Shown: positions 7,248 to 13,114, counted from the first letter of the stretch. The stretch: DNA of 15,976 bases from Methanocorpusculum sp. (GCA_029986195.1 DALTYF010000003.1:1-15976), one strand, 5' to 3'. Notes: generated from the sequence alone by a model not told the origin. A program made the numbers and translations.

Positions 7248-8258
7248 ATGGCGAAGGCAAAGGACAAACTCCCGAAAAATCTCAGCGAAGGATGCAGGCT
7301 CTGCTACCAGGGAGCAAAACTCGTCCTCTTCATCACCGGACGGTGCGACCGCGACTGCTGGTACTGCCCGCTCTCGGAAGAGCGGAAGAATGTGGACGTG
7401 ATCTTCGCAAACGATGAAAAGATCACAAAGCCCGAAGAGGCAATCCCCGAAGCAGAGGTCATGGACGCGCTCGGAACAGGCGTCACCGGCGGCGAGCCGC
7501 TGCTCGAACTCGACCGGGTGGTCGAGTTCTGCACGTACCTGAAGAATCATTTCGGCCCGGAACATCACATTCATCTCTACACCGGCCATGCCCCGACCGA
7601 GGAGGAACTTGCAGCGCTTGCCCCGTGCGTTGATGAAATCCGGATGCATCCCCCGCACGAGGAGTGGAGTGCTATCATGGACTCGAAGTTTCCCGCATCG
7701 ATCGCGAACGCGAAAAAGATGGGGTTCTCCGTCGGGATAGAAGTGCCGTCACTTCCGGGTCTGCGGCACTTTTTCCCGCTGCTGGACAGCCTCGACTTTC
7801 TCAACATCAACCAGCTGGAGTGGGGAGACTCCTGTGCGGACGCGATGCGGGAGAGAAAACTCGAACCGGAAAATCCGCTCTGTAATGCGATCAAGGGATC
7901 GACGAAGTGGGCCTGCGAGATCAACGGCCATCCGAAGGTTCACTATTGCACCTCGACCTTCAAGGACTCGGTGCAGCTCCGCGAACGGCTGAAACGGATC
8001 GCGCGGAACTCCGCCCGGCCGTTTGACATGATCACCGACGACGGAACGGTGATGTACGGATCAATGGATCCCGGAAACGATCTGGAGATGATCCTCTCCT
8101 GCCTCAAAGCCGGCAGTTACTATGAGGAGATGCCGGACGGAACGATTGAGTTTGACTGGCAGCAGATGCGCAAAGTCCCCCGCAAATTCGGTGGTGAGCG
8201 AAAGATCATCGAGCGGTATCCGAATGACGGAATGATCGTTGAGGTGATCCCGCAGTGA
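7248..8258 (+). CDS. radical SAM protein, COG2108-type, function unknown
   Basis: The product has 336 residues. The radical SAM motif is C33-x3-C37-x2-C40 in GRCDRDCWYC, and the SAM-binding GGEP is at 81-84 (VTGGEPLLEL). Two cysteines precede the motif (C16 and C19 in GCRLC) and four follow in the C-terminal half (C196, C212, C223, C234); these could hold an auxiliary iron-sulfur cluster or zinc. The family is an archaeal group annotated as related to pyruvate-formate-lyase activating enzymes, without known substrate. The gene lies between lysS and a cis-prenyltransferase gene, starting 2 bp after lysS and overlapping the next start. The link with LysRS may mean tRNA or translation modification, but that is speculation. 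Confidence 0.85.
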   Translation: MAKAKDKLPKNLSEGCRLCYQGAKLVLFITGRCDRDCWYCPLSEERKNVDVIFANDEKITKPEEAIPEAEVMDALGTGVTGGEPLLELDRVVEFCTYLKNHFGPEHHIHLYTGHAPTEEELAALAPCVDEIRMHPPHEEWSAIMDSKFPASIANAKKMGFSVGIEVPSLPGLRHFFPLLDSLDFLNINQLEWGDSCADAMRERKLEPENPLCNAIKGSTKWACEINGHPKVHYCTSTFKDSVQLRERLKRIARNSARPFDMITDDGTVMYGSMDPGNDLEMILSCLKAGSYYEEMPDGTIEFDWQQMRKVPRKFGGERKIIERYPNDGMIVEVIPQ

Positions 8259-9025
8259 GCATCCGGTCAGTGGCCGAGGCTGTGTACGCGAAGAGACTCA
8301 GAAAAAGTCTCACCCATATCCCGAACCATGTGGCAATTATTCAGGACGGCAACCGGCGGTATGCCAGAGCACGCGGGAAGGATACGGGATACGGACACAG
8401 ACTCGGCGCTGACACAACGGAACGGGTGCTTGACTGGATGGGCGAGCTTGGGATCCGTCATGTAACGTTTTTTGCGTTTTCGACCGAGAACTTCCGCCGT
8501 CCCGAAGAGGAGAAAGAGGAACTTCACCAGCTGTTTATGGAAAAGTTTTCCGCGCTGCTGACCGACGAGCGGGTGTCCCGGCACGAGATCAATGTGTCGG
8601 TGATCGGCGATCGGTCGCTGCTGGATGAGGAACTGAAAAAAACGATTCAGGATGTCGAAGCGGCAACGAAAAATTATTCACGCTATTTTATTCACATTGC
8701 CCTTGCCTATGGGGGAAGAAATGAGATCGTAACGACAGCGAAAAAAATTGTCGCAGCAGTGCAGTCCGGTACAATCTCCGCGGATCAGATCACTCCGGAA
8801 CTGGTAACGGAGAATATGTACCAGGGAGTTGCCATGCCGCCGGTGGATTTGATTATCCGGACGGCAAACGATCGCCGCACCTCAAATTTTCTGCCGTGGA
8901 TGGCGAACGGCAATGAGGCGGCGGTGTGTTTCTGCACACCGACCTGGCCGGAGTTCCGGTATGTGGATATGCTGCGGGCGCTGCGCATCTACGATGAGCG
9001 GATGTGCGAGACACTGACGACATAA
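8255..9025 (+). CDS. uppS: cis-prenyltransferase, catalytic subunit (UppS/DHDDS-type)
   Basis: The product has 256 residues from a GTG that overlaps the preceding stop (GTGA). The signature HVAIIQDGNRRYA carries the catalytic Asp (D31). Downstream, FFAFSTENFRRP and GGRNEI are conserved. R202, R208 and S210 in IRTANDRRTSN match the diphosphate-binding Arg/Arg/Ser of E. coli UppS. The enzyme adds isopentenyl units in cis to make the long polyprenyl diphosphate used as glycosyl-carrier lipid for N-glycosylation and surface glycans. It is odd in its C-terminus: NEAAVCFCTPTWPEF replaces the usual YAELYFTD segment, and the end (YDERMCETLTT) lacks the RxG motif. That suggests it needs a partner, and the minus-strand gene at 12090 is a candidate. 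Confidence 0.92.
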   Translation: MSIRSVAEAVYAKRLRKSLTHIPNHVAIIQDGNRRYARARGKDTGYGHRLGADTTERVLDWMGELGIRHVTFFAFSTENFRRPEEEKEELHQLFMEKFSALLTDERVSRHEINVSVIGDRSLLDEELKKTIQDVEAATKNYSRYFIHIALAYGGRNEIVTTAKKIVAAVQSGTISADQITPELVTENMYQGVAMPPVDLIIRTANDRRTSNFLPWMANGNEAAVCFCTPTWPEFRYVDMLRALRIYDERMCETLTT

Positions 9026-9400
9026 TCCGGGATAGCGGGAACTTACACCCCGTCCCGCAGTTTTACAATCCGCTCACCAAGCGCTTTTCCCTTTTCGTAT
9101 GCCTCGGCAAGAACCTCCGGCTTATTGTCAAGATTGATGATGGTATCCATATCGTTCTGCAGCAGTTCATCCGCGTACTTTGCATCCACAATCGCACAGA
9201 ACGCCTTTGTGGTCAGAACGGGGCCGGTAAACACATCGGGCGCGTTCATTCCGCCGATACACAGAAACAGCGTTCTGCGGATCTTCGCATGTTCCGGGGT
9301 GATGAACGGCTGTTTGCGATAGTACTTCGCCATGTAGAACGGCTGGCAGCGGTCCATGAAGCATTTGAGCGCACCCGGAATACCGTAGGTCATCACCGGG

Positions 9401-9438
9401 GTTGCAATGATGAGACCGTCCGCCTGTTTTATTTTGCG
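9401..9438. repeat. 38-bp direct repeat A, copy 1 (resident sequence)
   Basis: This 38-bp segment is identical to 9471-9508. It starts GTTGCAATGATGAGACC and ends TTTTATTTTGCG. On the minus strand it encodes the RKIKQADGLIIAT stretch of the flavoprotein, so the sequence is native to the gene and was duplicated. The bases just outside differ on both sides (9400 G against 9470 C; 9439 T against 9509 G). Confidence 0.97.
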
Positions 9439-9470
9439 TGATCGTCTGGTTACGGCTTCGGTGTATTCTC
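9439..9470. other. 32-bp insert between repeats A (spacer-like)
   Basis: These 32 bp (TGATCGTCTGGTTACGG...) lie between the two identical copies and have no counterpart in the flavoprotein coding frame. I could find no second copy in this window by eye. With one repeat copy they make up the 70-bp insertion. Length fits a CRISPR spacer; the source is unknown. Confidence 0.7.
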
Positions 9471-9508
9471 GTTGCAATGATGAGACCGTCCGCCTGTTTT
9501 ATTTTGCG
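9471..9508. repeat. 38-bp direct repeat A, copy 2 (resident sequence)
   Basis: Identical to 9401-9438. The coding sequence upstream on the minus strand joins this copy without a break, and the sequence downstream joins the other copy, as expected for a target-site duplication flanking an insert rather than for a tandem duplication of the gene. Confidence 0.97.
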
Positions 9509-9737
9509 GTAGGCAGCCTGCATATCATCCTCGATTGCGCAGGTCGGCTCAATCATGCAGGAGTATGTCTGGTTGCAGGGTCCGGCATGCAGGTGTGCCA
9601 CGTTGATCCGGTCAACCGTACACCCCGCGTCTTCAACTCCTTTGACTGCCGCACTCAGCAGTTTGTCGGTGTTCCCCCCAAGGATATTGCTCCCGAACAG
9701 CGCCAGCACTTTCTTTGTCATTACCTGCATTTATGCG

Positions 9738-9766
9738 TTTGAACCATATAATAAATCAGGTTGAAA
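9738..9766. promoter_or_regulatory. inverted repeat around a TATA box, candidate operator
   Basis: TTTGAACC (9738-9745) and GGTTGAAA (9759-9766) form an inverted repeat with one mismatch, separated by 13 AT-rich nt (ATATAATAAATCA) that could be the TATA box of the minus-strand flavoprotein gene. A repressor bound here would block that promoter. The spot lies in the 103-bp divergent gap between the flavoprotein and CMD genes. Confidence 0.35.
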
Positions 9767-9833
9767 CCAGTCGTTGTCACCATCTAAAAAACTAATAGCA
9801 GAACCGGCTGATATATGGGTAAGTGATACACCC

Positions 9834-10210
9834 ATGACAGAAAAGACTCACACCTGCGGCTGCCACCAGGAAACCGGCGGCATGAAAGAACTTGAGAAAA
9901 ACATCGGTCATGTCCCGGTTTTTTCCGCGAACTTGCCGAGTCCGACCCGTCGATGCACGAGGCAATCCTCAAACTGGACAACTACATCTGGTCAGACGGG
10001 GCACTCTCCCGCAAGCAGAAGAAGCTGATGGCAATCGCAATTGCTGCCGCAATGCGCGACGACCATGCGCTGCATGCACAGATGCAGGGAGCAAAAAAAC
10101 TCGGCGTTACCCTGGAAGAGGTTGAGGAAGCGCTTCGTGTCGCGTTCATGCTCGCCGGCATGCCGTCCTATGTGTACGGCAAGACCGAGGCCGCAGAGAT
10201 CTTCAAATAA
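9834..10210 (+). pseudogene. carboxymuconolactone decarboxylase (AhpD-like) family protein with a 1-bp frameshift
   Basis: The ATG at 9834 opens MTEKTHTCGCHQETGG, then MKELEKNIGHVPVF. The frame is then lost at a run of six T (9919-9924). One more T would give VPVFFRELAESDPSMHEAI and join the intact remainder, LDNYIWSDGALSRKQKKLM through to GKTEAAEIFK, for a protein of about 125 residues. The family fold is clear (AIAAAMRDDHALHAQMQGAKKLG), but the CxxC pair of peroxidase-type AhpD is absent (DDHALHA instead), so it is nearer the non-redox CMD group. Function is unknown. A start at 9953 (MHEAILK) would give an 85-residue core without the N-terminus. The missing base may be a sequencing error, since it sits in a homopolymer. 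Confidence 0.75.
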
Positions 10211-10238
10211 CCCCTTCATTTTTCTCACTCTGTGTGAT

Positions 10239-10308
10239 GTGACGAACATATTTGGGAAGTATTTTTCCAAAAAAATATCAGCTAAATACTTTCGTCACCG
10301 CACGTCAC
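10239..10308. promoter_or_regulatory. nested inverted repeats between CMD and prepilin-peptidase genes
   Basis: GTGACGAA (10239-10246) and TTCGTCAC (10291-10298) are perfect inverted copies, and a further CGTCAC follows at 10303-10308. Inside lies the separate hairpin at 10251-10271. The spot is 55-125 bp before the prepilin-peptidase ATG. It may be an operator with three half-sites or simply a structured intergenic RNA. The rest of the 153-bp gap shows no gene. Confidence 0.35.
10251..10271 (+). terminator. hairpin after the CMD gene
   Basis: TTTGGGAA and TTTCCAAA form an 8-bp stem (one G-U pair) with a 5-nt loop, 40 bp after the CMD stop. The stem is followed by A rather than T, so on the plus strand it lacks a T-tract; on the minus strand a T-run would be present but no minus gene ends here. 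The terminator role is uncertain. Confidence 0.3.
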
Positions 10309-10363
10309 AGCAACGTCTCTGCCCGCTAAAATTTCATCACCTTTCCCGTCCAACTTACATAGC

Positions 10364-11131
10364 ATGCATGATCTCCTGCCGCTCGCAGTCTCCGCAACCG
10401 CGGTTCTCCTGACATTTCTCTACGCATCCTGGCAGGACCTCAGAACCCGTACCGTTTTAACCGTCACCTAGTATCCTGCCGCAGGTATCGGCGGCGTTGC
10501 AGTCCTGTATTTCTGGTACCGGCAGTTTCAGGACCCGACTGCATTCGCAGTCAGCATTCTTGCAATCTCCCTCATCGTCTGTGTCATGATGTGGCTGTTT
10601 GCAAAAGCAGGAATGTTCGGCTGGGCGGACGCAAAAGCCATGATACTTCTCGCCGCAACCGTTCCGGTCACCCCGTTCGCCGCATGGATCTTTCCGTCGC
10701 TCGCTCTTTCAACCCTCGTCAACGCTGGCGTCATCGCCCTCATCGTTCCCGCAGCCCTTCTGATCCGAAACACCGTCCGCAAAGAAAAAGCGCCCTTCTG
10801 GCTCAGATGCTCCAGTATGCCGGTTCCGGGCGACGACCTTACCCGGCACTTCGGGTTTGTCGCAGAAGAGATTACGGACGGCGATCCGATCTCAAGGAAC
10901 TTCCTTCCTGTCGCAAGCTCCATTCGTGCACTGAAGAAAAACTCTGCCCTCTCGATCCGCAACCTCCGCGAGTCTCCGGAAAAGTATGCCAAAGAACTGG
11001 ATCTCTACCGGCGATCGGGCAGCGTCTGGATCACCTACGGTGTTCCCTTCATGATCCCGATCACCCTCGGCTACCTCCTCGCGCTTGCAGGACTCAGTCT
11101 GCCGGACGCCGTTCTGTCTCATCTCATGTGA
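10364..11131 (+). pseudogene. prepilin/preflagellin peptidase (A24 family, FlaK/PibD-like) with in-frame TAG
   Basis: From the ATG at 10364 the frame reads MHDLLPLAVSATAVLLTF, then LYASWQDLRTRTVLTVT, stops at TAG (codon 36, 10469-10471), and continues open as YPAAGIGGVAVLYFWY to a TGA at 11129-11131, 255 codons in all. The two active-site aspartates of the family lie on opposite sides of the amber codon: D25 in SWQDLRTR and D89 in GWADAK. Several membrane helices and a C-terminal hydrophobic segment fit the family. The position usually holds an aromatic residue before YP, so TGG to TAG (Trp to amber) is the simplest origin. Such enzymes cut class III signal peptides of archaellins and pilins at the membrane. 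It may be a pseudogene, an error, or read-through; Methanomicrobiales are not known to use pyrrolysine. Confidence 0.8.
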
Positions 11132-11160
11132 ACAGCGTTGTCTGACTGGAGGTCCGCAGC
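11124..11160. repeat. 37-bp direct repeat B, copy 1
   Basis: Identical over 37 bp to 11199-11235 (starts TCATGTGAACAGCG, ends GGAGGTCCGCAGC). This copy holds the stop codon of the plus-strand prepilin-peptidase gene (TGA, 11129-11131). Flanking bases differ (11123 C against 11198 A; 11161 C against 11236 A). Confidence 0.97.
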
Positions 11161-11198
11161 CTCTGCAGATCTGTCTGATTGATAAGACCGCTTTCCAA
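11161..11198. other. 38-bp insert between repeats B (spacer-like)
   Basis: These 38 bp (CTCTGCAGATCTGTCTGATT...) lie between the repeat copies and belong to neither convergent gene. With one copy of the repeat they make a 75-bp insertion. No second copy was seen in this window, and they do not resemble the 32-bp insert at 9439. Confidence 0.7.
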
Positions 11199-11235
11199 TC
11201 ATGTGAACAGCGTTGTCTGACTGGAGGTCCGCAGC
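11199..11235. repeat. 37-bp direct repeat B, copy 2
   Basis: Identical to 11124-11160. This copy holds the stop of the minus-strand DUF1848 gene (TCA at 11199-11201, read as TGA) and its last codons (RTSSQTTLFT). Before the insertion a single copy would have served both genes, whose ends would have overlapped by 8 bp. Confidence 0.97.
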
Positions 11236-12086
11236 AGAGTCCGTTCCTCCTCCTCCGTCGGCCATCCGGCAATCAGCGGGGATGCGGGATCGTGCGCCGC
11301 GGCGGCCCTGACGCCGCAGGCGTAACAGTACCGGCAGCCGTTATTACAGGTACCGTACGCCCCGACATCAACACTCTCCGCACAGCCGCAGGATGCACGC
11401 TGATGCTGATCCCGTTTTAGCCGAAGCGATCGTTTGCAGAGATGTTCGCACACCTCTTTGTCCACGCACGACGCGTGACCAATCCCGAACCGGCGCAGAT
11501 CGATCTCCTCTGCGCAGGAGACAAGCGGCAGTCCGAAACGTTTCGCCGTCGCAGAAAAAATATCTGCGAGGCGTTCCCTCTCAGCAAAAGTACACGAACG
11601 ATACGGTGAAGCACGATACGCATCCACAAAACTGATCGTGCACCGGCCGGTTGCCTCCGAAAACACTTCGCACAACTGCGCAAACGCTGCCGCATGGAAC
11701 TCCGCCGGATATTTTTCCGTGATGAGGATCGGATCGTAGCGCCACAGCACACGATCCTTTCCCAGAACTTCCGACAGCTCAAGAAACGTTTCGATGCATC
11801 CGCGCTTCTTCAGACCCGGCTCCACATCCGATCCGTACGGCGTTACGGTGTACTGAAAATAGTACGGGATACCGGATGCATCAATCGCAGAAAGTTTCTC
11901 CATCAGTGGTTTCGCATTCTTTGTCCAGAACACCAGCACATCCGCATCATCACGCGTCAGGGAAACACGCGTGATCTTCTGCGAGTAGGGGTTGCGGACG
12001 TAACAGAACCCCGCTCTGATGCGGTTGCAGAACCATTCCGGAAAACAGGCCGGAATATCCGTACGCCGTGAGGCAGAGATGATCAT
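11199..12086 (-). CDS. DUF1848 family protein with C-terminal radical-SAM-like cysteine motif
   Basis: The product has 295 residues. The start MIISASRRTDIPACFPEWF and later VLVFWTKN are typical of DUF1848. So are YYFQYTVTPYG, VLWRYDPILI and ISFVDAYR. Near the C-terminus a cysteine-rich segment reads CGCAESVDVGAYGTCNNGC followed by RYCYA, with a CX3CX2C triplet at C247, C251 and C254, as in radical SAM proteins but at the opposite end of the protein; C233, C235 and C257 are nearby. It probably binds an iron-sulfur cluster; substrate unknown. The ATG lies 3 bp after the stop of the cis-prenyltransferase-like gene, so the two are co-transcribed. The C-terminus is intact only because the 75-bp insertion duplicated it. 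Confidence 0.88.
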   Translation of the reverse strand: MIISASRRTDIPACFPEWFCNRIRAGFCYVRNPYSQKITRVSLTRDDADVLVFWTKNAKPLMEKLSAIDASGIPYYFQYTVTPYGSDVEPGLKKRGCIETFLELSEVLGKDRVLWRYDPILITEKYPAEFHAAAFAQLCEVFSEATGRCTISFVDAYRASPYRSCTFAERERLADIFSATAKRFGLPLVSCAEEIDLRRFGIGHASCVDKEVCEHLCKRSLRLKRDQHQRASCGCAESVDVGAYGTCNNGCRYCYACGVRAAAAHDPASPLIAGWPTEEEERTLLRTSSQTTLFT

Positions 12087-12089
12087 CGG

Positions 12090-12692
12090 TTACGTCCCGT
12101 AACGGCGGACCCGCGACTGATAGTCACGGAGCGCCCGCAGCAGATCCAGCCGCCGGAACCTGCACCAGTTAACGTCCGTAAAAAACAGCTCGGAGTACAC
12201 CGACTGCCAGATCAGAAAATCCGTCAGATGACTCCCGCCCGTTTTGATCACAAAGTCAGGGTTCACCTGGTACAAAAGATGCGACTCGATCGTCTCCTCC
12301 GTGATCGTTTCCGGATCAACTCCTTCCCTCGCGATCGCGGCAATTGCTCCCGTGATCTCCTCGCGCCCGCTGCGTCCGAGCACAATCAGGATTTCGGGAG
12401 TGCCCCTGCCGGAGGTGACCTCTCCCGACGGCATGCTCAGACGTACCGAGACCGCATCACCAAGAGACTCCAAGGACGGAACCACTCCCTCAAGCGCTGC
12501 GGGATCCTTTGAGGCGATATGAAAAATAATCCGTTTGATTGCGGGAAACTCCATGTACCATCCCACAACCGTCTCCACCCGCCCGGGATCTGCAAGAAGA
12601 TCCGCTTCGCTGAGCATGAAGCAGAGTTCTTCCGGAAACAGACCCGCGTCCAGTTTCCGCCGGATAAGATATTCATACAGCGGGTAGAGCAT
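12090..12692 (-). CDS. degenerate cis-prenyltransferase homologue, candidate Nus1/NgBR-like accessory subunit
   Basis: The product has 200 residues. The C-terminal half aligns with UppS: GREEITGAIAAIAREGVDP, then VIKTGGSHLTDFLIWQSVYS and ELFFTDVNW, then LLRALRDYQSRVRRYGT. The N-terminus (YEYLIRRKLDAGLFPEELCF) also resembles UppS up to the point where DGNRR should stand; there it reads MLSEADLL, so the catalytic Asp is gone. The diphosphate-binding residues are also lost (Arg/Arg/Ser replaced by K150, L156, D158). A C-terminal RxG is kept (R197-Y198-G199). This is the pattern of Nus1/NgBR, the non-catalytic partner of eukaryotic cis-prenyltransferase; heteromeric enzymes of this kind have been reported in Methanosarcina. 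The likely partner is the 8255 protein. It heads a two-gene minus-strand operon with DUF1848. Confidence 0.82.
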   Translation of the reverse strand: MLYPLYEYLIRRKLDAGLFPEELCFMLSEADLLADPGRVETVVGWYMEFPAIKRIIFHIASKDPAALEGVVPSLESLGDAVSVRLSMPSGEVTSGRGTPEILIVLGRSGREEITGAIAAIAREGVDPETITEETIESHLLYQVNPDFVIKTGGSHLTDFLIWQSVYSELFFTDVNWCRFRRLDLLRALRDYQSRVRRYGT

Positions 12693-12768
12693 CTCTGTAC
12701 ACCTTTTGCATTTCAGAACATATGAATCCGCTCTTTTTCCGGAAAATTTCCGGATTTAACGATACATA

Positions 12769-12778
12769 TTTATATATT
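12769..12778 (+). promoter_or_regulatory. TATA box of the DUF2551 gene
   Basis: TTTATATATT is a near-ideal archaeal TATA box centred about 24 nt before the ATG at 12797. Transcription would start at the ATG itself, and no Shine-Dalgarno sequence is present, so a leaderless mRNA is expected. This also rules out the in-frame ATG at 12722, which lies upstream of the box. Confidence 0.65.
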
Positions 12779-12796
12779 CAAAATAAATTAAGAAAT

Positions 12797-13114
12797 ATGC
12801 TATCTCCTTCTGACCTGCGAAAAGAGATAGAGAACCGGCTTCGAAAGTATCTTGCCCGGGACAAATCAGGGATCCGCAAGGAACTGCTCAGCCTGTTTGT
12901 CCGTGCAAAGTCACTGACGGTCGCGCAGATTCACGAGAAACTGGCGGAAAAGTTCAGTGTCAGCTACCATTCGATCGCATCGATGGTCGGCACAATCGCC
13001 TCCAAACTCGGAATTCTCTCTACACGCCGCAGCCCCGATGGAACAACCGGGGTATACGAAGTCAAAGAACAGTATGTTGATGTAATTGAGCAGGCGATCG
13101 CGACAGCGGTCTAG
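12797..13114 (+). CDS. DUF2551 protein, winged-helix-like, function unknown
   Basis: The product has 105 residues from the ATG at 12797, chosen because the TATA box sits 24 nt upstream. It begins MLSPSDLRKEIENRLRKYLA, and the central part (LTVAQIHEKLAEKFSVSYHS then IASMVGTIASKLGIL) looks like a winged-helix DNA-binding fold, with a basic wing (STRRSPDGTTG). The family is restricted mainly to methanogens and related archaea and has no known function. It could be a small transcription regulator. The gene is followed by a T6 run and a hairpin, so it may be transcribed on its own rather than with the archease operon. Confidence 0.8.
   Translation: MLSPSDLRKEIENRLRKYLARDKSGIRKELLSLFVRAKSLTVAQIHEKLAEKFSVSYHSIASMVGTIASKLGILSTRRSPDGTTGVYEVKEQYVDVIEQAIATAV

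Larger units (their letters stand above)
9043..9730 (-). pseudogene. flavodoxin-fold NADPH-dependent FMN reductase family protein, broken by a 70-bp insertion
   Basis: Two reading frames cover one gene. The N-terminal part (9730 to about 9471) reads TKKVLALFGSNILGGNTDKLL, the FMN-phosphate loop of the family, then RKIKQADGLIIAT. The C-terminal part (from about 9438 down to 9043) continues PVMTYGIPGALKCFMDRCQPF, in another frame. Between them lies a 70-bp insertion made of a 38-bp duplication plus 32 bp of new sequence. Removing 70 bp restores one frame of about 205 residues. The cysteines C-x5-C-x5-C in GPCNQTYSCMIEPTC do not have the tight spacing of iron-sulfur flavoproteins. The intact protein would be a cytosolic flavoprotein oxidoreductase. 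As it stands, a truncated N-terminal product with an aberrant tail is expected. It is convergent with uppS. Confidence 0.85.

Noticed and set aside
9401..9508. A normal CRISPR array
   Set aside because: There are only two repeat copies, and they encode part of the flavoprotein; the repeat at 11124 is a different sequence. These are insertions in resident DNA, not members of one array.
9401..9508. Insertion-sequence or MITE scar
   Set aside because: The insert is 32 bp with no terminal inverted repeats, and the duplication (38 bp) is far longer than the target-site duplications of known transposases.
10469..10471. Pyrrolysine codon
   Set aside because: No pyl genes are in the window, the order inferred is not known to use pyrrolysine, and the expected residue is aromatic; a nonsense change from TGG is simpler.
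11124..11235. Intrinsic terminator or simple repeat between convergent genes
   Set aside because: The repeats are direct, not inverted, there is no T-run, and both copies are coding sequence of the flanking genes.
12722..12796. Longer DUF2551 start at 12722
   Set aside because: The strong TATA box at 12769-12778 lies downstream of this ATG, and the family begins at the later methionine.
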